Assembly (NCBI GenBank): GCA_033032865.1
Contig: JAWHQI010000065.1
Span: 5,394,001-5,458,000 of the forward strand
Source of the DNA: Dactylorhiza incarnata
Taxonomy: Eukaryota; Streptophyta; Magnoliopsida; Asparagales; Orchidaceae
DNA: 64,000 nt
Direction: 5' to 3'
Shown: one piece after another, positions 40,597 to 51,588 of the stretch
How the letters are laid out: the number at the start of each line of letters is the position of its first letter
How positions within the stretch are numbered: the first letter of the stretch is position 1
Program-made: the position numbers and the translations under genes
Notes under the pieces: model-generated
What the model was told of the DNA's origin: nothing
Databases searched by the model: none
The model's input: only the letters and a program-made list of their open reading frames with translations

Positions 40597-41024
40597 CTTG
40601 TACCGCCGCAGGGTCCCAAATGTCTCTTCGAGGTCTCGGAGGTGGGTCCCGAGGTCTCAGCTCTTAACCATGAGGTCGTCGACATAGACCTCTAAATTTC
40701 TTCCTTTCTGCTCGCAGAAGACCCTATCCATCATCCTTTGGTACATAGACCTCTAAATTTCTTATAGCAATAACATCCATCCCCCGTGATGAAGGAAACA
40801 TCCTTGATGTCCGGGGGATGCATGCGGATTTGATGGTAACCTGAAAAAGCATCTAAGAAAGACATTACAGAAAAACCAACGGCTGAATCAACTAGCGCGT
40901 CGATTCTGGGCAGGGGGTAGCAATCTTTCGGGCATGATTTATTAAGAAGTGAGAAGTCGATACACATACGCCACTTACCTCCTCCCTTCTTTACCATAAC
41001 GACGTTGGAGACCCAGCCTGGATA
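40597..41024 (-). pseudogene. E2 reverse transcriptase palm, disrupted
   Basis: A TAG at 41025-41027 cuts the frame from protease. Then WVSNVVMVKKGGGKWRMCID, LPRIDALVDSA and FLDAFSGYHQIRMHP (first catalytic Asp) follow. After GCYCYKK the conserved FGLKNAGAT-type region is missing and replaced by a copy of 21 bases found 61 bp further on (40743-40763 and 40682-40702). The correct frame then gives MMDRVFCEQKGRN and the catalytic YVDDLMVKS, followed by a TGA. This polymerase cannot be made as one chain. Confidence 0.85.
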
Positions 41025-42560
41025 CTAGATCTCCGATACAAATCCGGCCTGCAGGAGTTTGCCCACCTCCTCGCGGATGGGCCCTTCTAGCTTGTCTGCG
41101 ACGGCCCTCCTCTTCTGGCGGATGGGGCGGGCACCGAGGTCGAGGTTGAGGCGATGGCACGCTACGTCCGCATCGATCCCGGGCATTTCTGTGGCGCTCC
41201 AAGCGAAGACGTCCACGTTCTGCTGCACGCAAGCCAGAATCTCCGCTTGATCTCCTGGGCTGAGTCCTCCACTGACCCGGACTTTTTCCACCACCCCCAG
41301 CCGGGTGATGACCTCGAGCTCCACGACCTCGTCCACGGCCTCCAACCGGGACTGCTCCCCCCAAGCCTTTTCTTCCTCGGCACAAGCGGGAGCCGGGATC
41401 TCTTCCTCGACTCCCTCCCCTAACACCATCAACTCTTCCGCCCTTTCCTCCTGGGCCTTCTCCTCTTCTTCCTTTCTCTCCGCCCGGGGTATCTCAGCCA
41501 CCCCTTCCTGGGCATGAACTTCACCTCCCTTCTTCTCTTCAGCCACCCCCCGACCTCCGGCTTCGGCTACCTCCTCCATCACCTTATCCCACTCCTCGGC
41601 TTCTCCCATCCAGGAGATGGTGTTGACGGCTGTCACGTAGCACTGTCTTGCTACCTTGGGATCCCCCCTGACCCGCACCTGGACCCCTCCGTCGTTGAAT
41701 TTGAGGCACTGATGAAAAGTGGAAGGGACGCAACGGAACGCGCTGATGAGTGGCCGTCCGAAGATGGCGCTGTAACTGCTCGGGGCGTCCACTATGACAA
41801 AGCAACAGTTCCGAGACTGCCCACCCAGGGTCACATGGAGCCCTACCCCTCCTTCTACTTCCTTCCTCTCTCCCGAAAATCCGAACAGAGGGCCATCCGA
41901 GGCCAACACCCTTCTGGGCTCCACCTCCATCTTGTCGAATGCCTTCTTGAAGATGACATTGACCGAACTCCCATTGTCCACTAGGATTCGGGAGACGGTG
42001 AAGTTCTCGATCGCCGTCTGGATGACCAGCGCGTCGCAGAACGGGTCTTCGTAGCTCGGCATGTCCTTCTGGGTAAAAATAATTTTTTCGGCCGGGGGCA
42101 GAGCGGTGGATGTTGACGCTATGCTCCGGCGGTAGATGGTATGGAGACTAGCCTTGCGGGTTGCCTCCACCCCTACCCCCCCATGGATCACTCCGATCCC
42201 TCCTCTATTCCCCAGATCCGCTCTATCCTCACATCTTTCCTCCTCCTCCTCCCGAGGTTCCACCTCCACGATCCTTAACGGTTGCTGCTGTGGTGGCGCG
42301 GGCGCTCTGCCCCTCTTCACCTCCAGGAACTCCGGACAGGTGTCCGTGGAGTGGCCTTCCACATCGTGGAAGATGCAATAGGGCACCGCCGCTTCCCTTG
42401 CCCCGGTCTCTGCCACCCTATTCCTTCTACTCCTAGCGGCCGCCGTTTCCGCTTCTCCCCCCCTTCCCCTTCCTCTTCCCCGGCCAATTGCCATGGCCTG
42501 TTGGGCGGGGGAGGTAATTGCATCGGGCCCTGCCTCCACCCCAACTGGGGGGGTCTCCAT
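41025..42560 (-). pseudogene. E2 gag knuckle, protease and start of reverse transcriptase
   Basis: The frame begins near the gag basic region (GRGRGRGRGG). It has a knuckle-like CIFHDVEGHSTDTC (residues 62-75, C-x2-H-x4-H-x4-C) and the protease with ILVDNGSSVNVIF (active-site DNGSS at about 195-199) and IFGRPLISAF. A long acidic Glu/Ala-rich linker (about 330-400) follows, then the reverse transcriptase start (LDLGARPIRQKRRAV, KLLQAGFVSEI). It overlaps the gag frame by a frameshift near 42430-42470. Confidence 0.82.
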
Positions 42561-43738
42561 TGACCTTCGAAACGGTTACCCCTTCCTGGGCCGTAACCCC
42601 TTCCCTGCCCCTGCATTCCTCCACCTTGCGGCCTCCATCCCCCCTCCGGGGCCCGGGGCTCTTCCCTTCTTCTGACCTCTTGCTGCCTCATCTCCGGCTC
42701 ACTAAGCTTTGCTAGCCTCTTGGTGAGCTCTGGGTTGGCTTCTTCGCTTGCTACCTCTTCTGCCACCCTCTCCATCAGCTCCTCATAGGAGACGGGGGCC
42801 TTCCTCTTCAATGCCATCTTGAAAAAACTTTCCTTCAACCCGACCGCGAAGGCGAGTTGAAGTGCAAACCCAGGCACCTCCTGAGTGAGCTGCACTTCCT
42901 CCTGGAACCGATCCGCATACTGAGCCAACGTCTCCCTGGACTCCTGCTTCACCGCGAAGAGGGAATCAGCGTCCTTCTTCCTCCTTTTTGAAGTTGAAAA
43001 TCTCAACAAAAAACTTCGGCGCAGGTCCTCGAATGCGTAAATAGAGCCTGCCGGGAGTGCATGAAACCAGTCCCTGGCCTTCTCTTTGAGAGTGACGGCG
43101 AAGAGCCGACACTTGAAGGCATCGGACATCGGCCTGATGGAGACCGAGTCCTCGAAAGACTGCAGATGCTGAACTGGGTCATCTCTACCATTGTAGTAAA
43201 CTCTATCCCATTCCCCGAATCCCGCTGGAACGGGTGCAGACAACACTAATTCGCAGAAGGGGCTTCCCCCTCCTACCATCTTCTCTCGCTCGGCTCGCGG
43301 ACCTATCTCGCTCGCCAAGCTTGGGATCGCACTCGCGAGGGCGACGCTCGCCTGAACCACCCCGACTGTCGTCGCATCTTCCTGGCGCGCGCTCGCCTGC
43401 GCCGCGCTCGCTGGGGCAGAGCTCGTCGGCACCGAATTCGCCGGCGCGGAGCTCGCTAACACCGGGCTCGCCGGACTGGCGAACAACATCCGCCCTTCCC
43501 TGTCATGTCCTGGTTCAATGGCAACTTCTTTTCCAGCCCTTCCTCCTGGTGCCCTCTCGCCGACTGCTGTTGGGGGAGTGGTCGCCTGAGGTGCCGGGGT
43601 CGCAAACTCACTTCGCAGAGCCGTGACCGTGAACCCCAAGGTGTCGAGCACCTCCTTCCTGAAATCCGCGAACATCCTAGCCATTGCTTCCTGAGGGGTC
43701 TCGCCGAACTCCTCGCCCTGCTCTTCATCCCCCACCAT
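42317..43738 (-). pseudogene. E2 gag (473 aa frame, C-terminus frameshifted)
   Basis: It starts at ATG 43738, about 30 bases from the primer-site region. Residues 1-45 are a helical N-terminus shared with E1 gag. Residues of about 88-140 are an Ala/Ser-rich linker encoded by GGCGAGC-like DNA, in the position of the 17-residue repeats of E1. The capsid core spans about 178-310 (EWDRVYYNGRDDPVQHL, WFHALPAGSIYAFEDL, ETLAQYADRFQEEV). A Gly/Arg/Gln-rich nucleic-acid-binding tail then runs out of frame into a non-native end. The knuckle is encoded in the next frame. Confidence 0.85.
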
Positions 43739-43771
43739 AACTCTTCCTTGGGACTTTCTTGAACCAGCCGC

Positions 43772-43791
43772 GCTCCACGCTCACCGCACCA
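43772..43791 (-). promoter_or_regulatory. E2 primer-binding-site region
   Basis: On the minus strand TGGTGCGGTGAGCGTGGAG follows the LTR after three bases. It is identical to the E1 site, which argues that it is functional in the family. I cannot assign the tRNA. Confidence 0.55.
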
Positions 43792-43794
43792 AAA

Positions 43795-44840
43795 TGTTGA
43801 AACCGATTTCTTGGTCTCTTGTGGAGTTCGGGGCCCTCACCAAAATGAGGGGCAGCTAGCCCTTACCGATCCCTCGGGCGAGGTAAGGCCGACGATTTGA
43901 GCACAGAACAAAGACCCTAGTCTCAGCGAGGAGGTCCCTCCACTAGCCCGGAAGATCGTTGAGCGCTTCCCCTCCCAAGCCAAAGCTAAGACTCGGGCAC
44001 CTTGGAGAGCTAGAGAGCCCAAACCAAAGCGACCTAAGGAGAGAAGAGCTCAAAGATAATGAACCGGTCCTCCTCCAAGGTGCCCTTTGAGGTCTATTTA
44101 TAGATTTTAGTTTTGTGGTCTGTCAATAACCAAATCCCGCTGTCCGTTCTCACTATCCGCACACCAGATTGGTCTGCTAACAGCCAAACTCCGCTGTTCG
44201 GAGAGGCTAAACGCAGACCACCGGGGGCCTCTTGGTAAAAATCCCTTCCGGGACTCTTACGGGGAGAGCCAGCCCGCTTCGCGACCTCCCTCGCGAGTGG
44301 AGCTCGCGAGCCTCTGGGTCGACGAACCCCAAAGGTATTATCGGCACATTACATGGCTCGCTCGCCTGCACTACTTCGGCGGGTCCCAGGATGACTATCC
44401 GCTCTCCCCCTAGGCGGGCTCGCCTAGCGAACTCCTTCCTCAACTGGTTGGACTCGCCAATTGCGACCCGGCCAAGCCCTAAAATGGCTATCCGCACCCC
44501 AAAATGGCTAACTGTACCCCAGGTGGGTCTGCTAACAACCAAGCTCCGCTGCTTGAGAACGTTACGATCGGAGCTCTCGCCTGCCTTCTCGCGGATCCTG
44601 TCCGCAACCCCTCCTCGCGGGGGTAGCGTTGCGAGAACCCCGCTGAAGGAGTTCTCGCGGGCTCTCTCGCGAGTACCGCCAGCGGCATCCCCTTTAGAGG
44701 GTTGCCTTGCGAGGACCGCGCCAGCCCATTGTGGTGGTCTGCTGAGGTCTCGTCAGCTGGGGGTTGATCTTAGCGAGGTCTGCATCTCGCCACTCCCGTC
44801 TCGCTTGATTTCTTTATCCGGCGAATATCGGGGTTGTACA
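43795..44840 (-). repeat. E2 5' LTR (right copy)
   Basis: It has the same length as the left copy. U3 is on the right, with the CTCGCGAG/GAGCTCGC palindromes. The TATA box is near 44095-44103. GATCA at 44841-44845 is the flanking duplication. Confidence 0.92.
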
Positions 44841-45433
44841 GATCAGATAACTCACTCCACTCTATCTCCCCATAAAACTTCCCTAAGAAGGTGCTATCCA
44901 TGGCTGACTTCCACCATCTTTGAGCATAACCCACCAAGGAAGACACAGTCAGAGTGATAGCCATGTTCATAGGGCATCTAACTCCAACTAGTAACTCCTG
45001 GATAAAGTCTAATCACTCCTCTGTCTAGACTATCGATTCTATACCATAGAAGGTAGTTGGGGATAAGACACAAAATATACATAATCAGTTTTTTTTGTGG
45101 CTTAGTTGGATGACTCCCACTTTACTGATTCATAGCATCCCGGGAGGTAGCTAAGATATTTGTTAGAGTTTAACCAATCTCTGGCTGATGATCTGTGTTA
45201 ACTGAGGAAAAGGGAGACATTCTAGTACTTGGTACAACTTCCATCGGGATCTATAGGCAAAAATACTTGTATTATAGGTTGGCAATTGAGAAAGGGAAGA
45301 TTATTATGTATGTGATTCCACACATGAGCTCTGATTGTCTTGCTTCTGCTGCACTAGTCATCTCCGAACTGTCAAATTAAGCCAAGCTCGGTAGTTGGGA
45401 TAAAAATACTTCAACATAGACGGATCGTGTGAA
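44841..45433 (-). pseudogene. Gypsy element G: gag N-terminal part
   Basis: The minus-strand frame 44970-44841 gives MNMAITLTVSSLVGYAQRWW and YGEIEWSELSD, the Retrotrans_gag region around the RWW motif. It joins in frame with 31783 once E2 and one 5-bp copy are removed. Upstream (44971-45433) only traces such as EEWLDFIQ survive, with stops. Confidence 0.78.
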
Positions 45434-45445
45434 GCTCTGATACCA
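45434..45445 (-). promoter_or_regulatory. Element G primer-binding site, tRNA-iMet type
   Basis: On the minus strand TGGTATCAGAGC follows the LTR end (...GGTTCTTACA) after two bases. It fixes the direction and the left edge of the G LTR. Confidence 0.85.
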
Positions 45446-45826
45446 TTTGTAAGAACCCCTCTCTGTAATAGTGCACAACTGAGGAAATTCTTATGCCCAG
45501 AGCAGTCGCCATGTGGTTGTGCTAGTAAATAGGCTAACCCCTACTACATGACGCCTACTCTGTAAGGTAAGACATCATTACATCACAAATGACCAACCTA
45601 TAAAGAAAGTAAAAATGACAAAAGATGATGTCCAAATTTACATTTATATTACATAATGACAAAATTTCCATATTTACAGTGGAAACTAGGGCTAAAACAT
45701 GCCCTTAGTAAAATACAAAGTACATGGTGCAATGGTAAGCGCTCACATCTCTCGGCACATCTACTGGGAACTAGGCCGGGGATGTAACTATCAGTATCTC
45801 CATCATCGTATCACGCTTGTTTGGCT

Positions 45827-45859
<33 letters not shown>
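45827..45859. repeat. 33-base G homopolymer
   Basis: An uninterrupted run of 33 G occurs in otherwise AT-rich sequence. It may be a true microsatellite, but runs of this length are prone to sequencing or assembly error. Confidence 0.8.
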
Positions 45860-45860
<1 letters not shown>

Positions 45861-46439
45861 ACTGCTTACATAGTTGTTGTGGGGCTCCTAAAGAGAGGTT
45901 GTAACAAACCGTTAGTAATTTTGACTAAGTGGATTCCCTTCCATTCCCATGATGCATCCTAAAGCACCGGGTAGAGGGAAGGGTAATAGTGTACAATCAG
46001 TAGTATAATTAAATCAAGTGACAAAAAGGAGAGAATTGTGTTATGAACTAGTAATAAGGTACGATACGTAAATAACTCAACTTATAAAAGTGCTTATACA
46101 AACTTATATGATAAGTATCTTGTTTTGACAAAATATTAAACCTATCACATAAGAAGAAGAGAGTATCATGATATGAATAAGTAATAAGACATGATATAGA
46201 AATAACTCAACTTATAAATATGCTCATACATACTTATAAGTTAAGGGTCTTGATTTATAATAACACAAACTCATCATACAAGAATGCCCACACACATTTG
46301 TATGATAAGGGTCTAAAGATGCAGGGTATGACATATAGTACAATATAACGTAATGCAATGCCATTTATATTTTATAAGGTATTTAAACTATTTATCCCTT
46401 ATAAGTCAACAATCAACACAGTCCAACTGTTAAGTGGGT

Positions 46440-47965
46440 AAATAACCACACTGGCCTTACCACCGTTAAACCTAAAAATTAAAACCGAAACAACAATACA
46501 ACACCGCACTGATTTCAAATAGCACCGAACTGTTTGGTAGTGGTGAGGTTTTGGTTATTGGAAAATCACATGGTTTGCAATGCGGTTCTGTTTTTACCTT
46601 GACAAAACCAAATAAACCGCACCGCAATGATTATAAGTATAATATCATTTTAATTTTATTTCTATATCTTATAAATATAATTTTAATTAGCTTTTATTTT
46701 ACTATTTTAATTTTAAAATAGGTAACAAAGAAAGACTTAAACTCAAAGACCTGATTACCTGGAGTCCTGAACCGTAAAGCTATTTGTCTATTAGACTATT
46801 TCTAAGGTTCTACCTGAACCCGTGATTTTGAATTGTGAAATCGAACCCCTATTCAAGTATTCGGTATTCCTCGCAATTTTCTCACACTGCATGAGCCAGT
46901 GAGGGAGATTCTTGCGTCTGATCGGTGTTCCGAATTCCCTGTCGGTATTGTTGTTCGCGTGCCGCGTGCAATATCGAAGGGAGGCGATCAAATCTAAAAA
47001 CCTATCGGGATTGGTGAACCCGTTCACACAGTGGAGCAAAGAAGGAATCGGAGTCCGCCGATCGGATTCAAAAATTTCGCGCCAGTGAGCCACTCACGTC
47101 TCTCTTCTAAGTTCTCACGCTGCACACCTGCGGTTTTCCCTAGCCCTAGCCCAACATCCGACGACGACGCGGGCACCTCTTCCCTTCCTGAGCGGAAACA
47201 CCAGCATGAATCTCCTACCTCCTATTTGCCTGATGAGTGATGGACAGAGAGAAAGTAAGATCTGGGATTTCAGTATTTCCCGTATTCCCTGGCTCCATGC
47301 TCTATGATCCCAGTTTTGAAATTTCTTATTAGAACCGCTCTTAATCTCATATTTTCTGCTAAATCATTGTATTATCTATATTCCCTGAACTTGTTATAAT
47401 TTTTGTTCTTGAACTGTATTGTTTCCTGTCACTTCTATCTCTGCAGAGTAGTATAGAACTTGTTGTAGCGGGATTCTGTTGTAAGTCTGATTAATGGTTC
47501 TTTTTAATTTGTTCAGAAATGGTTGGGATGACACTATTCTAACAAACTGTTAAATGATCAACGTATTATCCATCTTTCATGACCAAATCACAGGTAGGAT
47601 TTTCATGAAATAAAGAAATAAAGAAATTATATTTCAGGGATAATTATTAGTTTTTACTATAATTGTTCTTCTGAATAATTTTATATAGGATATAATTTAT
47701 TGTATTTTGTTCTCGTGCATACTTTAAGTATGAGGAGAGGTTACCAAGTAATCAACCGAGCATAATATTCCTATGAATAGTCCATATACTCTTTGATATG
47801 TTTTGGTAACTGTGAAAATACCGAAACTGCACTCCAAAAATTGACTCCAAACCGCATCAATGTCAAACCACACCGCACGGTTTTGTTCGGTCCAAAACTG
47901 ACACCCTTTTGTGCGGTTGTAGGTTTTGACTCAAACCGCATCAAATTGCACCAGTTTCACCCTTA
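46440..47965. mobile_element. hAT-like remnant with possible captured gene leader
   Basis: Both flanks are rich in CAAACCGCA / TGCGGTT words (46490-46640 and 47820-47960). The right flank contains GGTCCAAAACTGACACCC, whose complement resembles the GGGTGTCA start of many plant hAT elements. Between them, 47030-47460 looks like a gene leader: CCCTAGCCCTAGC, an ATG-bearing exon, a GTAAGATC donor near 47255 and a TCTCTGCAG acceptor near 47445. Neither end is exact. Confidence 0.35.
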
Positions 47966-48869
47966 ATCTCCGTGGGAGATGATATCAGCGGATCAGACTA
48001 CTCCGCTTCTAGGTATGTGACACACTACCATCCTAGGCCATAATTTACAGTACTGGATTGTACATGTACTAATATCAGACATCATGCTAAAACCAGCGGA
48101 GATTAGGTACAAGCTAAGGAGTTTTCCCACTGGGATTTTATCCACAAGACAACCCATACTATAGCCTAAGGGTGTAACTCTCAACTGTCCATCGATGTGC
48201 TCTATTTGGTAAAGTGGTTAGACCCGCCACAATTTTAGAGCTAAACATTTAACCCAATGTTGGTCTCATATCGAGACTATATTCTAGCCTTAATGTTATC
48301 CAATCTTACAACAGACCGTGGGTTCAAATATAACCTTTAAACTACACCAATTAGCTCACTAGCAATTGGTCTGATTTCTAATTTAAGTAGCTCATTGTTT
48401 AGGTAAGCATAAGGTTGGTGGTCGCACTACACCAAATTTCTTTCGGGGGATACTGACTCACATCTAACTACTTTCCTAGACACAAATTAGACGATTTATA
48501 ATGGAGTTTCAAAAACATATGTTAAAGTTAATTCCATATTGGACTATAATACTAGCCTTAATAATTATTCTAAGGCTACCATAAAAAAATAAAACTTCTT
48601 TATAAAACTTAAATGGACAAAATTATATTTTTGCTGGATAGTAATAATACCTGTCAAAACCACTTGAAATTTCATCCATTGATCAATATTGACTTAATAT
48701 TTGTGCCCACAAAATTTTGGAATTTAATTCAATCAATAAGTTCAAATAATTTCATTAATATACATCATTAATGATTTTCAAATTCTTTCAAAAACTATAG
48801 GACAAAGGCGCTCCAAAAATTCTACAAATTGTTGGAGTCATACATACTAGCATGACATACCTTGGGTAT

Positions 48870-49620
48870 TAAGTTTGGATATATATATATATATATATAT
48901 AATTGGTATTAACTAAAAAATATATGAAATACACTTTTTCTATATTTATATGACAGTCTACTAAAATTAATACACACTGAGTTCTATGTCACCACTAAAA
49001 ATGTGCAAGCCCAATTTGGAAAGCTCCAACCAAGACATACAACTTTCATGTTGACCACTTTAATAAAATCTTAACATAAGGTACTCAATTATTCAACATA
49101 AAATAGTTGTTCAATGTGTGATAATTAAATGAATTTAATTAAACCATATCTTCCAATGCATATTTCATAACAAGAGTTAACCAAGTCCAAATGTCCCCAA
49201 ATTTTTAGCCAAGGTCCGTCATGACATACCAAGTGTACTATAAAAATATGGGAATTGATTTCAAAAAATAAGGCCACATTATTTCAATAATACCAATGTG
49301 TGACAATTAAATGAATTAACCCAAGGTCCCTCGTGACATACCAAGTGTACCATAAAAATATTGGAATTAATTTCAATCAATAAGGTCACATTAAATCAAT
49401 AATATCACTTTGTGACAATTAAATGAATTAAACTATAATTTTCAATGTATAATTCATAACATGGGCTATCCTGTCCAAATATCCTCAAATTTTAACCAAG
49501 GTCAGTCATGACATAACAAGTGTACCATAAAAATATGGGAATAAATTTCAATCAAGAAGACTACATTATTTCAATAACATATTTCCTCAAAATAAATTAA
49601 ATTTTGAATCAAACTATAGT
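48870..49620. repeat. AT microsatellite and diverged AT-rich tandem blocks
   Basis: A (TA)n run lies at about 48882-48901. Then come four or five diverged blocks of 125-190 bp sharing GTCATGACATACCAAGTGTAC, AAAAATATGGGAAT and GTGACAATTAAATGAATT. No gene is present in 47966-50000. Confidence 0.65.
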
Positions 49621-51200
49621 GAAATGTGTTCCAAAAATTTCATGACTTTAGGTATACATTAATAACATCATAATATGTATATTCCCCAAATTTTAGATCC
49701 ATCCTATGTAAATTGGCTAAGAAAAACACAAAATATAACAAGTCATATAATTTATATCACACTTATTTTAAAAATAAATTCAAGGAGTTATACTCATCCT
49801 CAGGATATATGCCACACCATTTTGGAAATCATAGACCAAGACATACAAAGCTCATGTTGACCACATGGTCTCTTTCTGCCCCTAAGTCACTTAAATTTCA
49901 ATTTGAAAATGCGATGTTGGTGTGCTAATAATAGAATTTGAAATGAAATAGAATTCTATAGTTCTGAATCAATGTAATTGATAATGCACAGATCTTAACA
50001 TAGATGTAACATATCAGAAACATGCCAGATAATAAAATGATCTTCCCCCACAATGGATCTACTATTAATCTGTTGTGGGGATCAACCAATCATTATTTCA
50101 ATTAGTTTAAGGTAATCAAATGGCCATGAGATTGTCTTCAACCTCGAGCCAACGACGGCAATCTCTCCCGCCTGGATGGAGCTTTTAGAGCTCCTCCACC
50201 AAAGTCCAACCATCACCACCACTCACCAACACCACCACCACCAATAGTTTTGTCGTGATGAGTGATATCCAATGGTGGTGGTCTGGCGGCCTATTGCCAC
50301 CACCGATGTCGAGAATCCCATGGTCATTCCGACGGCACTTCTCCACTAAATTGAGTGAAACCAGAGCCCAATCGAGCTTGATTTTGATCCTAATTCTTTC
50401 TAGGATGAGTACACAAGGGAAAGAGTAGGAAATCTCACCTCTAGAGGTAGTGTTCTCCTGGAACGAGTTTGGGATGGCATGGTTTGGTCTACCTTGAGCT
50501 CTTCAAGCCTCATGATGTCTTCCACTCAACTTGTCTGCTTAGAACAACTGCTTGGGAGATGGGTGAGCTAATTGAGGGGTAAGGGTGGATTTTATAGGCT
50601 GAGGAGGGAGAGTCCATTTTCCACCTTGCTTCCTCCATAGCTGGCTATGACTCTACCTTGGTGCATCCCTGTCTAGCTCTGCTTGATCCTGGTACCTTCA
50701 GAGGTAATCTCTTGGCTTCCTAAGATGGAATGAGGCCATATATATATCCCCATTAATGCCTTTCAAAGTCTTTCCAATTTGGGCAAATTTTTCCTTAATC
50801 AAGCTTTGACTAGCTTAATTAGCCTAATTATGACCCATCTGTTTTTGTTTATGAGGTTTGAGTCATGATTGGGTTAGTTCTTGTATCATGAGGCATTTGG
50901 TTAGTCAGGGTTAAGGTATTTCTTAATGAATGTTTTAGGCTTAATGGAACCATGGCTTGACCATGGTTAATTTTGGTTGACCAAAGTCAACATTTTGTGG
51001 GTTGGCTAGCTTTGGTCACGAGGAATGTTTTGGATAGATCACTTCGTCAAGAATGAGGTCAATTTGGCTTTGTTTAGGTCACTTAGGTATAGGTGGACAT
51101 TTCACCACTTAAGGGTTCCACCTCATCTCCAAAGTGAGATGGTGCACCAATTGAGTGTCATTGAAGTTCTACGCTCCCAATTAGAAAATGGGATGTTACA
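49621..51200. other. Gene-free LTR sequence
   Basis: No coding signal was found. The minus strand shows LTR-like features: a TATATATATGG box near 50740 and CT- or CCACCACC-rich leader-like sequence at 50140-50600. It is interpreted as the U3-R part of the G LTR. Confidence 0.4.
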
Positions 51201-51588
51201 TAAATCCACTATGAGATGCCTCTTCAAATCCTTGCCCAGATCTGCTCCAGATCCAAATCAGTGTAGCAAATTCTTCCTCTTCAACGATTATGAACGATGT
51301 CTGAACACTCTCCTAAATTAAGACTAATTGTCACAAAGGCCTCTCAAGAGAGTCTTCTAATATTTGAGCTTAGAGAGAAGTGTCTGCCTTTCTCATCCTC
51401 CATCATAACTATTTATAGGGTCAAATCCATGGATGTAGTGATGGTTGATGGCATAAGGTGGATGAAGCTTCCCTTGGCCTCTTTCCTAAAAGCTTCCATT
51501 GCATGTGTCCGGTAAAAAACACATGTTGATTTCCATGGTAAAAAAGATGATTAGCTTGTTTTCACTCTTAGGATCAAATATTGCGGCT
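51201..51588 (-). other. Fragment of an unidentified LTR-like sequence
   Basis: It has no gene. AACTATTTATAGGGTC near 51408-51423 reads as CCCTATAAATAGTT on the minus strand, a TATA box like those of LTRs. Element S is inserted at 51589. Its flank resumes at 55501. Confidence 0.35.

Larger units (their letters stand above)
31784..44840 (-). mobile_element. E2: Tat-lineage Ty3/gypsy element with antisense genes (13 kb)
   Basis: Both LTRs are 1046 bp (31784-32829 and 43795-44840). They differ at roughly 17 positions by my count, which would mean about 0.6 million years at the customary rate of 1.3e-8. The flanking 5-mers are TATCA and GATCA, a duplication with one change. Minus-strand order is gag, protease, reverse transcriptase, RNase H, second RNase H, integrase, 97-bp repeats, then two plus-strand genes next to the 3' LTR. 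The second RNase H places it in the Tat lineage. Frames are broken in gag and reverse transcriptase. Confidence 0.93.
45448..51200 (-). repeat. Probable 5' LTR of gypsy element G (about 5.75 kb)
   Basis: The left edge TGTAAGAACC is set by the primer site. The right edge is the best inverted match, GGGATGTTACA at 51190-51200. On the minus strand it would run TGTAACATCCC...GGTTCTTACA, the style of Tekay/Del gypsy LTRs. A TATATATATGGCC box on the minus strand lies near 50740. The span contains a hAT-like remnant, a poly-G run, an AT microsatellite and diverged repeats. The right edge is inferred and could be wrong; no partner LTR is in the window. Confidence 0.5.

Noticed and set aside
45715..45800. 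SINE with an A-box-like GGTGCAATGGTAAGCGC
   Set aside because: There is no B box (GGTTCGANNC), no 3' tail and no target duplication.
48425..48445. CACTACACCAAATTTC as the end of another CACTA element
   Set aside because: There is no subterminal repeat array, no matching end and no 3-bp duplication.
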